64,000 bases of DNA from Rhodobacteraceae bacterium M385. Its GTDB lineage: Bacteria; Pseudomonadota; Alphaproteobacteria; Rhodobacterales; Rhodobacteraceae. Below are positions 25,051-34,230 of this stretch, one piece after another (the stretch's first letter is position 1; every line of letters begins with the position of its first letter). Below the pieces are notes generated by a model. The model was not told the origin of the DNA and made no database searches. It saw only the letters and a program-made list of their open reading frames with translations. The DNA lies in NCBI GenBank assembly GCA_025141835.1, contig CP081102.1:1984001-2048000 (forward strand), given 5' to 3'. The translations under genes and the position numbers were made by a program.

Positions 25051-26274
25051 TCAGGCGAAAAGCTCGTGGCACAGCTCCAGTGCCTCGATCAGCGTATCGA
25101 CTTCGCCCCGCGTGTTATACATCCCGAAGGACGCGCGCGCCGTGGCGTTTACGCCCATATGCTCCATCAAGGGTTGCGCACAATGGTGCCCTGCCCGTAC
25201 CGCCACGCCTTTTTTATCCAGCACGGTCGAGATGTCATGGGCATGGGCCGCGCCATCCAAGGTGAAGCTGAAGATCGCGCCTTTGGTGGCGGAATTACCC
25301 TGCACGTTCAACCAGTTGAGCCCCTGCAGACGAGAGGTCGCGTAAGCCGCTATATCGGCCTCGTGGGCGGCGATGTTCTCCATACCGATGCTCATCATGT
25401 ATTCCAACGCGACACCAAGGCCGATCTGCTGGACGATGCCCGGCGTACCGGCCTCAAACTTCATCGGCGGGTCGTTCCAGGTGATAACCTCGCGGCTCAC
25501 TTCCCGGATCATGTCGCCACCGCCCATGAAGGGGCGCATCTCATCCATGCGAGCACGCTTGATATGGATCGCGCCCGAGCCGCTTGGGCCGTAAAGTTTG
25601 TGGCCGGTGATCGCGTAGAAATCGGCCCCAATGGCATCCACATTCACCGGCATATGGACCGAGGATTGAGAGCCATCGACCAGCACCGCAACGCCGCGTG
25701 CGTGGGCGGCATCGACAACGGTTTTCACGTCGAAGACGCTGCCCAAGACATTGGACATATGGGTCATAGCGACCAGCTTGGTGCGCGGGGTCATGGCGTC
25801 AATCACCGCTTGCGGATCAAGGTCGCCGTTGGCGTCCACATCGACCCAGACCAATTTCACCCCTTGGCGTTCGCGCAGAAAGTGCCATGGCACGATATTG
25901 GCGTGGTGTTCCGCAACGGTCACGATGATCTCATCGCCCGCTTCCATGCGCGGCATGGCCCAGGAATAGGCCACCAGATTGATCGCTTCCGTGGTGCCCG
26001 TGGTGAAGACGATTTCTTCCTCATCCGCCGCGCCAAGGAACCGCGCAATGGTGGCACGGGTGCCTTCATACTTCTCGGTCGCAAGATTGCTTAGGTAGTG
26101 CAAGCCCCTGTGAACATTCGCATATTCCTGCGAATAGGCCTGTGTAATTGCATCTATCACCACCTTCGGTTTCTGGGCCGAGGCGCCGTTATCAAGGTAG
26201 ACCAAGGGCTTGCCGTTGACCTCTCGCGAGAGGATCGGGAAATCGGCGCGGATCGCCTCTACATCATAGGTCAT
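25051..26274 (-). CDS. sufS: SufS cysteine desulfurase
   Basis: SufS (407 residues) takes sulfur from cysteine for Fe-S assembly. The PLP lysine is K226 in TGHKLYGPSG and the persulfide cysteine is C365 in RAGHHCAQPLM, the group II type. It is the last gene of the suf operon, after a YIP1-type gene with a 63-bp gap. A GACGCC/GGCGTC hairpin (25035-25052) sits at its stop but lacks a T-run. No sufE or sufU, the usual sulfur acceptor of SufS, is present in the window. Confidence 0.97.
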   Translation of the reverse strand: MTYDVEAIRADFPILSREVNGKPLVYLDNGASAQKPKVVIDAITQAYSQEYANVHRGLHYLSNLATEKYEGTRATIARFLGAADEEEIVFTTGTTEAINLVAYSWAMPRMEAGDEIIVTVAEHHANIVPWHFLRERQGVKLVWVDVDANGDLDPQAVIDAMTPRTKLVAMTHMSNVLGSVFDVKTVVDAAHARGVAVLVDGSQSSVHMPVNVDAIGADFYAITGHKLYGPSGSGAIHIKRARMDEMRPFMGGGDMIREVSREVITWNDPPMKFEAGTPGIVQQIGLGVALEYMMSIGMENIAAHEADIAAYATSRLQGLNWLNVQGNSATKGAIFSFTLDGAAHAHDISTVLDKKGVAVRAGHHCAQPLMEHMGVNATARASFGMYNTRGEVDTLIEALELCHELFA

Positions 26275-26337
26275 GGGAAAGACCGCCCGTATCTTGGGGT
26301 GCGGCTTTGGGGGCCGTCCGGTGGTGGTAAGAAAGGC

Positions 26338-26877
26338 TCACGGTGCGGCCCCTTCGGGGTTTGTTTCCGCCTCTCGCAGGCAGATGCTCCAGAAACCAAG
26401 GAAAGAGCCGATGACAATCACGCCCGCGATTTGCTGCGCCGGACCGGGGCCGATGAAGCCCGAGACAAGGCCGTGAAACAGCCACGCGGGGCTGGACGCC
26501 AGAAGTGCCCAAAACAGCGCGAGGCGGGCCGAATAGAAGCTACCCTTGCCGCCGAATAGCCGCGCGATGATATGGGTCAGCCCGCCGATGAGGTAGAACA
26601 TCAGCGGCCAGACCAGCAACCAGGCAAAGCCGGTGATCGCAATTTCTGCCTGGAACGTCGCCACCTGGTCCGAGGCTTTGGTGGCCATCGCCAACCATTC
26701 CTGCTGCTCCAACGTATTGGCCCGTTGCAAGCGCGGCAGCTGGCCGACGAAGATCATCAGACAGGCCGCGAACAGCAGCGCCAGCGCCCGATCCTCTCGG
26801 ACGCCCATCGCCAGTAGCTTGCGCATCACCGCACGCGGCCTGCGCCACGTCGCGACCATATCTTGGCTAACGCTCAT
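26338..26877 (-). CDS. YIP1-family membrane protein in the suf operon
   Basis: The 179-residue protein has about five hydrophobic segments (for example LALLFAACLMIFVG, GFAWLLVWPLMFYLIGG, IAGVIVIGSFLGFW), consistent with a bacterial YIP1-type membrane protein. Function is unknown. It lies 3 bp after sufD and before sufS on the same strand. It is a regular member of suf operons in this order of bacteria, as far as I recall, but with no assigned role in cluster assembly. Confidence 0.78.
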   Translation of the reverse strand: MSVSQDMVATWRRPRAVMRKLLAMGVREDRALALLFAACLMIFVGQLPRLQRANTLEQQEWLAMATKASDQVATFQAEIAITGFAWLLVWPLMFYLIGGLTHIIARLFGGKGSFYSARLALFWALLASSPAWLFHGLVSGFIGPGPAQQIAGVIVIGSFLGFWSICLREAETNPEGAAP

Positions 26878-26880
26878 GGA

Positions 26881-28173
26881 TCAACCGACCCGCCTGCGCA
26901 CCAGCCATTCTTCGAGCCGCGCGGTGACATCATCGCGGATCGCCTCATCGGCGATTTCCTCGATGGCTTCGGCCAAGAACGCAAGAACCAGAAGGTCTGT
27001 CGCCTGATCCACGGGCACGCCGCGCGATTGCAGGTAGAACATCGCCTCTTCATCAATCGCACCGGTGGTAGAGCCGTGGGAACAAATCACATCGTCGGCG
27101 TAGATTTCCAGCTCGGGCTTGGCTTGGAAGCTGCTGTCCTCGTCAAGCAAAAGCGATTGGCTGATTTGGTAGCCATCGGTTTTCTGCGCACCCGCCTTCA
27201 CAAGGATCTTGCCCTGGAACACGCCCTCGGCCCCGTTGCGGAGCACTTTCTTGAAGACCTGGCGGCTTTCGCAATCCACGGCGTCATGGGTGATGAACAC
27301 CGTATCATCGTGGTGGAATGGCGCTGTCTTGCCGTCGCCCAAGGCCGCGCCTGCCACGTGGGCCGTGGCATTATCGCCCACGATTTCAATGACATGCTCG
27401 TTGCGGGTGGTCACGCCGTTGGCCGTTGTGGTGAACGACTTGTAAAGCGAACCCGCGCCCACACGGGCAAAGATATGGGTCGCGGCACGGCGTTCATGGT
27501 CGCGGCCTTGGGCTCGGATGTGATGGAACGCGCCGCCATCGGCCACGTCGATCTCCATGCACTTGTTGAAACGCGCGGCGGCGGGGCCAACCTCTAGCAA
27601 GGTCAGCTCGGCGCCGGTTTCGACCCGCACCAGATGGTGCAGCATCGCGTCCGAGCGTTCATCGCGGTGCAGGTAGATCAGCGCCACGGGCTTTTCAGCC
27701 TTGGCCGTGGCGCGGATCACGATGCCATCCGTGGCAAAGGCGGTGTTGAGCGCCGCCAAGGGACGCGCCACCGGATCTTGGCCGGCAATTTCCCGGGTGC
27801 CGTAGAAGTCTTTGGCCCAATGGATATCCTTGGCCAAGACGTCCTCCAAACGCTCGATCTCCAGCCCCGCCATGGCGAGATCATCGGATTTGTCGGCATC
27901 AAACACGCCATCCACAAAGACCACTTTCAGGCGGTCGATATCCGCGAACAAGGGCGTCTCGTCAGGATCGTGGAAGACGGCGGCGCGCGGTGTGTTGGCC
28001 TGCGTCAGCGAGGCGGGATCGGTGTAGCGCCAATATTCATCTCGGCGCGTAGGCAGCCCCATTTCGCGCACCCGCGCAAGAGCCGCGCCACGGGCATCGG
28101 GCGCGTTGTCTGGCATCGTCAGCGCGGCAATCCGCGCCTCGGTCAGATCGAGTTTTGCAGCCGGTTGGGCCAT
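26881..28173 (-). CDS. sufD: SufD, Fe-S scaffold complex subunit
   Basis: SufD (430 residues) joins SufB and SufC in the SufBC2D scaffold that builds Fe-S clusters in the cytoplasm. The right-handed beta-helix region contains the SDAMLHHLVRVETGAEL and QGRDHERRAATHIFA blocks, and the C-terminal end has the conserved FLAEAIEEI motif. It starts one base after the sufC stop, with TG-rich coupling between the two. The length and order (B, C, D) are those of a standard SUF system apart from the insertion upstream. Confidence 0.95.
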   Translation of the reverse strand: MAQPAAKLDLTEARIAALTMPDNAPDARGAALARVREMGLPTRRDEYWRYTDPASLTQANTPRAAVFHDPDETPLFADIDRLKVVFVDGVFDADKSDDLAMAGLEIERLEDVLAKDIHWAKDFYGTREIAGQDPVARPLAALNTAFATDGIVIRATAKAEKPVALIYLHRDERSDAMLHHLVRVETGAELTLLEVGPAAARFNKCMEIDVADGGAFHHIRAQGRDHERRAATHIFARVGAGSLYKSFTTTANGVTTRNEHVIEIVGDNATAHVAGAALGDGKTAPFHHDDTVFITHDAVDCESRQVFKKVLRNGAEGVFQGKILVKAGAQKTDGYQISQSLLLDEDSSFQAKPELEIYADDVICSHGSTTGAIDEEAMFYLQSRGVPVDQATDLLVLAFLAEAIEEIADEAIRDDVTARLEEWLVRRRVG

Positions 28174-28929
28174 TTACGCCACCTCCGCCAGAATGTCGGC
28201 GTAGCCGTTTTGCTCGACCTCAAGGGCCAGCTCGGGGCCGCCGGTTTTCACGATACGACCGTTGGCCATGATGTGCACAACGTCGGGTTTGATGTGGTCC
28301 AAAAGGCGCTGGTAGTGGGTGATGACAAGGAAACCACGGCCTTCGCTACGCAGGGCGTTCACGCCCTCGGACACCAGTTTCATCGCATCTACGTCAAGGC
28401 CCGAGTCCGTCTCGTCCAAGATGCACATCTTGGGTTCCAGCATCGCCATTTGCAGGATCTCGTTGCGCTTCTTCTCACCACCCGAGAAGCCAACGTTGAC
28501 GGGGCGCTTTAGCATCTCGGCGTCGATCTTCAGGTCTTTTGCCTTGGCGCGGATCACTTTCAGGAACTCGCCTGCTGACATTTCCTCTTCGCCGCGCTGT
28601 TTGCGTTGCGCGTTCACGGCGGTCCGCAGGAAGGTCATGTTGCCCACGCCGGGGATTTCAACAGGGTACTGGAACGCCAGAAACAGGCCAGCGGCGGCGC
28701 GTTCTTCCGGGTCCATGTCCAGCACGTCTTCGCCATCCAATGTGGCAGAGCCGGCGGTGACCTCATAGCCGCCCTTGCCGGACAACACGTAGGACAAGGT
28801 AGACTTACCCGAGCCGTTCGGCCCCATGATCGCGTGCACTTCGCCCGCGCCTACTTCCAGATCCACCCCTTTGAGGATCTGCTTGTCTTCTTCTTCAAGT
28901 TGTACGGCCAAGCCTTTGATATTCAGCAT
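28174..28929 (-). CDS. sufC: SufC ATPase of the Fe-S assembly complex
   Basis: SufC (251 residues) is the ABC-type ATPase that drives the SufBCD scaffold. Walker A is GPNGSGKST (about 36-44), the signature reads FSGGEKKRNE, and Walker B is MCILDETDSGLD. It has no membrane partner and works in the cytosol. A GAGGA ribosome site precedes ATG 28929. It lies 12 bp after the pyruvyltransferase gene, so its transcription must run through the inserted cassette unless an internal promoter exists. Confidence 0.97.
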   Translation of the reverse strand: MLNIKGLAVQLEEEDKQILKGVDLEVGAGEVHAIMGPNGSGKSTLSYVLSGKGGYEVTAGSATLDGEDVLDMDPEERAAAGLFLAFQYPVEIPGVGNMTFLRTAVNAQRKQRGEEEMSAGEFLKVIRAKAKDLKIDAEMLKRPVNVGFSGGEKKRNEILQMAMLEPKMCILDETDSGLDVDAMKLVSEGVNALRSEGRGFLVITHYQRLLDHIKPDVVHIMANGRIVKTGGPELALEVEQNGYADILAEVA

Positions 28930-28941
28930 GTTCTATCCTCT

Positions 28942-29733
28942 TCAAGATGTTGTTCCGGCACGCAGTTCGGCCGGAAAATGTCGGTGAAGGCTCTCGCGGC
29001 AACGCGCGATACCTTCGGTATAGGGAAGCGGCCCATCCTTGGCGGCGCGGGCCGCTTTGGGGACATCGTCAATCTCGACCGGGGCGATCAAATCGCGCCC
29101 GATAGAGGCCGCATAGTCGTGGTACTTCAGACGGCCCTGTGTGTCAGGGTCCATCCATGTGTTCGCAACGCCGTAGGCATCGGCGACGATCAGCCCGTGC
29201 AGCGAGGCGCTGAAGACATGGGCGGAAGACGCGATTTCACGGCATACGGTTTCGGGATCAAGGCGCACATCGATCAAATGCAGGGCCGGGTCGGCCTCGA
29301 CCATATCAACGAACCGAGGGTCTTCCATCTGGCTGTGATGGGGCACGATCGCCACACGGTCATGGCGTTCTGTGACGGGGCCAAGGGCCTCATCCGCCAG
29401 CAAACCCGGATCGCCAAATTCGGTCATTTTCAGGCGCAGAAACGCGGCAGAGATCGGGCCACGCAGAAGCCGCACCCGGACGTTCTCCAAGAAATCCTTG
29501 CGATAGAACGGGTTCAGTAGCCCCGTTCCCCATAAAATCGGCCCTTCCCCACGCGCGTGATCGGTCCAGTGCTTGGAGATCACATGCATGAGCGAGCCGA
29601 GCGCGAACAGCTCTGCCTGTTTCGGGCGCACGTTCACGACCTCCCGGCCTGAGACATATTCCACGATCAGGTGCGACAGCGCGTCGCCAAAGTTCGGCGC
29701 GGGCCAGTAGTAGAGGCGGATCGGGTCGGTCAT
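28942..29733 (-). CDS. Polysaccharide pyruvyltransferase-family protein
   Basis: The 263-residue protein has the N-terminal motif YYWPAPNFGDALSHLIVE and the C-terminal SLHGLIVADAYGVAN of the polysaccharide pyruvyltransferase family (CsaB/ExoV type). Such enzymes add pyruvyl ketals to exopolysaccharide or wall sugars from phosphoenolpyruvate. The start codon overlaps the stop of the FkbM gene by 4 bp (ATGA). Position within the suf operon is unexpected; a link to Fe-S assembly is not known. It may act on a surface glycan. Confidence 0.84.
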   Translation of the reverse strand: MTDPIRLYYWPAPNFGDALSHLIVEYVSGREVVNVRPKQAELFALGSLMHVISKHWTDHARGEGPILWGTGLLNPFYRKDFLENVRVRLLRGPISAAFLRLKMTEFGDPGLLADEALGPVTERHDRVAIVPHHSQMEDPRFVDMVEADPALHLIDVRLDPETVCREIASSAHVFSASLHGLIVADAYGVANTWMDPDTQGRLKYHDYAASIGRDLIAPVEIDDVPKAARAAKDGPLPYTEGIARCRESLHRHFPAELRAGTTS

Positions 29734-30590
29734 CCCTGCCCCTCTTTCCGAGGTGCAACAGCTTTTCGGCCCGCCAACAGCTTAGCCGCCGCTTCACGCG
29801 CGCGGGCGTCGGGTACAGCAATGTCGTCGGCGCGCTCTTCCGGGACACAAAGGAAGTTGCGGTTATCTTTGTAGTGCTTGATCGAGGCGGGAAGCGCGAA
29901 CCCATTGGCCAAGCGCCAATCGGCAAAGTCATGGATGTTGTTGCGGTCCACCTCGACCAGTAACACAGGACGTGTGCGCCGGATGGTTTTCTGCAAGCCG
30001 CGCAGAACTGACATTTCCATGCCTTCGACGTCGATCTTGATGAAATCGGGCGTCTCGTCGGTCAGGAAATCATCGGGGCGCAGGGTCGCAATCTCACCCT
30101 CTCCGGGCACCATCCGGGCCGCACCCAGATTTTTGCGCCGTTCGGTCATAGAGAAGCCTTCGCCGTCCACGTCCGAGGCGCCGAAGCCCACATAGTCAAA
30201 CGTCGTGCGGTCGTTCAGGCCGTTCATTACAAGGTTCAGAACTAAAAGGCGGTAGGCCAAAGGGTTCGGTTCAAACGGAATGATCCGCCCGGCATCGCAG
30301 AAAAGGCCGGCATAGAGGCTGTGGTTGCCGACATTGGCCCCGATGTCCAGAAACGTCCCGCCCTTGGGCAAGTACGAGTGTATCAAGGTCAATTCTTCCG
30401 GCTCGAAGAAGCGCTTGTTACGATGGCTTCGCTGGATCGGATCGCGCTCCATGTTGGTGGCGAACCACATTTCTTTGCCGTCAATCTCACATTCTGTGAT
30501 CTGGATCGCATCGGGTTCGTCAGGCACAAGATTTGCCAGAACCGGGTCCGCGTCACAAATGGCGCGTGCTTGTGCCAACATGCTATGCAT
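29730..30590 (-). CDS. FkbM-family methyltransferase, second copy
   Basis: The 286-residue protein contains a class I methyltransferase core with SAM-binding motif GTFLDIGANVGNHSLYAG and the FkbM block FIKIDVEGMEMSVLRGL. FkbM enzymes O-methylate sugars and other small molecules and commonly sit in glycan clusters. The start (ATG 30590, TGATG junction) is fused to the stop of the previous gene. A second in-frame ATG lies three codons later. The C-terminal about 40 residues are basic and rich in alanine. Confidence 0.85.
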   Translation of the reverse strand: MHSMLAQARAICDADPVLANLVPDEPDAIQITECEIDGKEMWFATNMERDPIQRSHRNKRFFEPEELTLIHSYLPKGGTFLDIGANVGNHSLYAGLFCDAGRIIPFEPNPLAYRLLVLNLVMNGLNDRTTFDYVGFGASDVDGEGFSMTERRKNLGAARMVPGEGEIATLRPDDFLTDETPDFIKIDVEGMEMSVLRGLQKTIRRTRPVLLVEVDRNNIHDFADWRLANGFALPASIKHYKDNRNFLCVPEERADDIAVPDARAREAAAKLLAGRKAVAPRKEGQG

Positions 30591-31495
30591 CAGTTCGCGC
30601 CCCCTACAGAATCGCGTGTGTGTGGGCGTGTTTTTGGCAGCAAATCAATGTAGTCATGGACGGCATCTTCGGTCAGCACGTCGCGCTTCACCAAATCCGT
30701 CATGGCCACGACAGCAAGATCCTGTGTCAGCAGGACACTATCGGCAAGGATGGCGAGATGTTTGAGTTCCTCTACCTCCAGCGACGCCAGGTCGATCATC
30801 CCACGCACCAAAACCGCGTCGCCATCACTGAACTGACTGCGATAATGGCCACGTGCCAGTCGAGCGCTAAGGGAATTTCGGAACCCGATGGTCTTTAGGA
30901 AAAAGAACTTGTGCAGATAGAAACCATGCTGCGCCAATTCGTTCAGCTGGTCATGGAGCAGCGGTTGCCCCTCGTAGATCGGCAAGGCAGCAACCTCGGT
31001 AATCACAGCCAACGCCTTCGATAAGGCTTTGGGACCGTTGCGGAAAACCATCCGCTCGCCGCCTTGAATATCGATTTTCAGCAGATCGAACTGAGGTAGC
31101 TCTTTCAGATCATCCAAACGGGTCGTGTCCATCTCGATCCGCTCGATCACCTCGACGCGGTCCCGGAACTGACCGGTTGCTTGCGTCAACGCAATGTTGG
31201 GCTCCAACAGCGAGGTGAAGCCACTATCGGCACAGACTTTCAGCTCTGCCCGGTTGCCATCACCCACCGCCGCGCAAAGGTAGTTTTCGCGCGGGCCTTT
31301 CGACTCCATCAGCTGGTCGAAGGCCGCACGCTGTGGTTCAAATCCCCAGACATCGCATGCGCCGATCGAGAGCAGACCTTGATAGGGCGTCTCGTCGAGC
31401 GGATTAGCCCCGATGTCGACAACTCTTGTGCGCCGTTCGGGCGACAAGATCTCGATCATCGCGCGGGCGCGATCTGCATCAAAAGGAACGCTCAC
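30590..31495 (-). CDS. FkbM-family methyltransferase, first copy
   Basis: The 301-residue protein has a shorter SAM motif VVDIGANPLDE and the FkbM block LLKIDIQGGERMVFRNG. An FKTIGFRNSLSARL-like stretch follows, and a helical C-terminal segment (about 230-301) is not part of the core. It is more diverged from the second copy than a recent duplication would allow. The gene follows sufB by 43 bp with no terminator between, which supports cotranscription. Confidence 0.83.
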   Translation of the reverse strand: MSVPFDADRARAMIEILSPERRTRVVDIGANPLDETPYQGLLSIGACDVWGFEPQRAAFDQLMESKGPRENYLCAAVGDGNRAELKVCADSGFTSLLEPNIALTQATGQFRDRVEVIERIEMDTTRLDDLKELPQFDLLKIDIQGGERMVFRNGPKALSKALAVITEVAALPIYEGQPLLHDQLNELAQHGFYLHKFFFLKTIGFRNSLSARLARGHYRSQFSDGDAVLVRGMIDLASLEVEELKHLAILADSVLLTQDLAVVAMTDLVKRDVLTEDAVHDYIDLLPKTRPHTRDSVGGAN

Positions 31496-31538
31496 TACTC
31501 TACCTCAATCGTGGTGATGGTCGGGCCAGGCGCAAGCC

Positions 31539-33068
31539 TTAGCCCACCGACCCTTCCAGAGAAATCGCCACCAATTGCTGCGCTTCCATGGCGAATTCCA
31601 TCGGCAGGGCTTGCAGCACTTCCTTGGCGAATCCGTTGACGATCAGGGCCACGGCCTCTTCCTCGTCCATGCCGCGCGACTGGCAGTAGAACATCTGGTC
31701 GTCGTCCACTTTTGACGTGGTTGCCTCGTGTTCGACCCGGCTGCTGTTATTCTTCACTTCGATATACGGCACCGTGTGCGCCCCGCATTTATCGCCGATC
31801 AGAAGGCTATCGCACTGGGTGTAATTGCGGCTGTCCTTCGCCTTCGGGTGCATGGAGACCAGCCCCCGATAGGTGTTCTGCGCCCGCCCCGCGCTGATCC
31901 CCTTGGAGACGATGCGCGATTTCGTGCGTTTGCCCAGATGGACCATCTTGGTACCGGTATCGGCCTGCTGCATGTTGTTGGCGATGGCGATGGAGTAGAA
32001 CTCCCCTTGGCTATCGTCGCCACGCAGGATGCAGCTTGGGTATTTCCACGTCACCGCAGACCCGGTTTCCACCTGCGTCCACATCACCTTCGACCGATCA
32101 CCCCGGCAATCGGCGCGCTTGGTGACGAAGTTGTAAATGCCGCCCTTGCCGTTCTCATCGCCCGGATACCAATTCTGCACCGTCGAATATTTGATCTCGG
32201 CGTCTTCCAGCAAGACCAGCTCCACCACGGCGGCGTGCAATTGGTGCGTGTCGCGCATTGGCGCGGTGCAGCCCTCAAGATAGGAGACGTAGCTTTCCTT
32301 GTCGGCGATGATCAGCGTGCGCTCAAACTGCCCGGTGTTTTCGGCGTTAATGCGGAAGTAGGTGCTCAGCTCCATCGGGCAGCGCACGCCCGGAGGGATG
32401 TAGACGAAAGAGCCGTCGCTAAAGACCGCGCTATTGAGCGTCGCAAAGAAGTTGTCGGTGATCGGCACGACAGATCCGAGGTACTTTTTCACCAGCTCTG
32501 GATGTTCCTTGATCGCCTCGGAGATGGAGCAGAAGATCACGCCTTTGGCCTTCAGCTCTGCCTGAAACGTCGTCCCCACAGAGACCGAGTCAAAGACCGC
32601 ATCCACCGCAACCTTACGGCCTTCCGCTGGTGCATCTTCCGCACCTTCGACGCCGGCAAGGATCATCTGCTCCTTCAACGGAATGCCAAGCTTCTTGTAC
32701 GTTTCCAGCAGCTTAGGATCGACCTCATCCAAGGACTTGGGCTTGGTCTCCATGCTTTTAGGGCGCGCGTAATAGTACTGGCCCTGATAATCGATGGCGG
32801 GGTAGTCCACCATCGCCCACTCTGGCTCTTTCATCTGCTTCCAGCGCTTGAACGCTTGCAGACGCCAGTCGAGCATCCACTCAGGCTCTTCATTTTTTTC
32901 CGAAATCAGGCGCACGATGTCTTCGTTCACGCCGATGGGCGCGTAGTCCATCTCAATCTCAGTGTCCCAGCCGTATTTATACGCCCCGCCAAGACCTTTG
33001 ACCGCATCGACCGTTTCCTGATCGACACCGTCTTTGACCTGAACTTTATCCATATCCAACGCGCTCAT
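31539..33068 (-). CDS. sufB: SufB, Fe-S scaffold subunit
   Basis: SufB (509 residues) forms the core scaffold with SufC and SufD. The C-terminal domain is intact with the SRIVSKGISAGRAQNTYRGL and CDSLLIGDKCGAHTVPYIEV blocks, which carry residues for cluster assembly, including cysteines in CDSLLIGDKC. The start MSALDMDKVQV at ATG 33068 lies 21 bp from the cysteine desulfurase stop. SufB is usually followed directly by SufC; here three unrelated genes stand between. Confidence 0.97.
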   Translation of the reverse strand: MSALDMDKVQVKDGVDQETVDAVKGLGGAYKYGWDTEIEMDYAPIGVNEDIVRLISEKNEEPEWMLDWRLQAFKRWKQMKEPEWAMVDYPAIDYQGQYYYARPKSMETKPKSLDEVDPKLLETYKKLGIPLKEQMILAGVEGAEDAPAEGRKVAVDAVFDSVSVGTTFQAELKAKGVIFCSISEAIKEHPELVKKYLGSVVPITDNFFATLNSAVFSDGSFVYIPPGVRCPMELSTYFRINAENTGQFERTLIIADKESYVSYLEGCTAPMRDTHQLHAAVVELVLLEDAEIKYSTVQNWYPGDENGKGGIYNFVTKRADCRGDRSKVMWTQVETGSAVTWKYPSCILRGDDSQGEFYSIAIANNMQQADTGTKMVHLGKRTKSRIVSKGISAGRAQNTYRGLVSMHPKAKDSRNYTQCDSLLIGDKCGAHTVPYIEVKNNSSRVEHEATTSKVDDDQMFYCQSRGMDEEEAVALIVNGFAKEVLQALPMEFAMEAQQLVAISLEGSVG

Positions 33069-33089
33069 CCTGCACCTCCAACGCCTGCC

Positions 33090-34130
33090 TCAACGGGCGA
33101 ATTTCTTGTCCCGAGCAGCCAGCCAAGCATCGCAAAATGCCGCAACCTGCCCCTCTGTCACTTCGGGCCCCAGCGACACGCGCAACGCGCTTCCCGCTTC
33201 AGCCTCGGAATATCCCATCGCGCGTAACACGCCCGACATCTTAACCTTGCCGCTGGAACACGCAGAGCCCGCAGAAACCGCAAACCCCGCCAAATCCATC
33301 GCCATCACTTGCGTCTCGCCCTTCCACCCCTCGGTGATAAACATCGAGGTGTTGGGCAAGCGTGCCGCGGCTTTCCCGACTAAAATAGTCGATTGCGCCG
33401 CGTCTTCCAGAGTCTTTTCTAGAAATATTCTAAGTTTGTCCACCGGCTCCCATAGCCCATCGGCCAAATCGCGCGCGGCGGCCTCTGCGGCGGCCCCAAA
33501 TCCGGCGATCCCGATCAGGTTCTCGGTCCCATGCCGGCGCCCACTTTCTTGCCCGCCTCCGCGGATCTGCGCCTGTACATCCAGACCGCGCCGCATCACC
33601 AAAGCCCCTACCCCCTTGGGCCCGCCGACCTTGTGTGACGAAACAAACACCATATCGATGCCCGCCCAATCAAAGGCCAAAGGTACCTTGCCAAAGCCCT
33701 GCGTCCAGTCGCTGACGGCCAAGCCCTCGGGCAACTCCTGCAAAATCCCGGTCTCGGAATTGGCGATCTGCACACTGCATTGTGATGGTTGCGCAATCGC
33801 AACGCGCCCGTCGGCGCCAACGTCCAACACCCGCTCGCCCCAAGCGCGTACCGCATCATGCTCCACCTCCGCGCAAGCCAACCCGCGCCCGGCCATTGCC
33901 AGGGCGGCCGCCTCCGTGGCGCCCGACACGAACACCACATCCGCGGCCAGCGCCCCCAAGGCCTCCGCCACCTGCGCCCTTGCGCGCTCCAACATGGCCT
34001 TCGCCGCCCGCCCCTCGCTATGCACAGACGAAGGGTTTCCGACCAAATCCATCGCCGCCCCCATCGCCGCGCGCGCTTCCGGGCGCAGCGGTGCCGTGGC
34101 GTTCCAATCAAGGTAACTGCGCACTCTCAT
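33090..34130 (-). CDS. NifS/IscS-type cysteine desulfurase
   Basis: This 346-residue class V aminotransferase has the PLP lysine K167 in SSHKVGGPKG and the flexible-loop cysteine C291 in SAGSACSSGK, the group I pattern. It is about 50 residues shorter than E. coli IscS. It sits between iscR and sufB, so the operon carries two desulfurases of different groups (this one and SufS). The division of labour is not visible from sequence. A perfect TAGAA-N3-TTCTA repeat lies inside its coding region. Confidence 0.9.
   Translation of the reverse strand: MRVRSYLDWNATAPLRPEARAAMGAAMDLVGNPSSVHSEGRAAKAMLERARAQVAEALGALAADVVFVSGATEAAALAMAGRGLACAEVEHDAVRAWGERVLDVGADGRVAIAQPSQCSVQIANSETGILQELPEGLAVSDWTQGFGKVPLAFDWAGIDMVFVSSHKVGGPKGVGALVMRRGLDVQAQIRGGGQESGRRHGTENLIGIAGFGAAAEAAARDLADGLWEPVDKLRIFLEKTLEDAAQSTILVGKAAARLPNTSMFITEGWKGETQVMAMDLAGFAVSAGSACSSGKVKMSGVLRAMGYSEAEAGSALRVSLGPEVTEGQVAAFCDAWLAARDKKFAR
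33420..33432. promoter_or_regulatory. Inverted repeat matching the iscR-upstream element, inside the desulfurase gene
   Basis: TAGAA-ATA-TTCTA is a perfect dyad with the same half-site and spacing as the element upstream of iscR (TGGAA-TCG-TTCTA). It lies within the cysteine desulfurase coding region, 352 bp ahead of the sufB start. Ten fixed AT-rich positions are unlikely by chance in this GC-rich DNA. It may be an internal regulatory site; no promoter was proven. Confidence 0.4.
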
Positions 34131-34157
34131 GTCACTCTCCGGTCAGAAATCTGCCTG

Positions 34158-34186
34158 GCTTCATCTTGGCCAATACAACTCACTCC
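34158..34186 (+). repeat. Copy 1 of a 29-nt dispersed intergenic motif
   Basis: This stretch begins GCTTCATCTTGG and continues with AATACAACTCA; 27 of 29 positions match the copy at 60463-60491. It lies between iscR and the cysteine desulfurase in the suf operon. Its inner part TTGGCCAA is palindromic. It resembles short intergenic motifs common in Rhodobacterales, from memory; function is unknown. Confidence 0.6.
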
Positions 34187-34230
34187 AACACAAGCCGCAC
34201 ACAACGCGGCCAATGTTTCAGCGCAATGGC

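Noticed and set aside
31728..33227. A 499-codon open frame antisense to sufB
   Set aside because: sufB is unmistakable and the antisense product has shadow-like composition.
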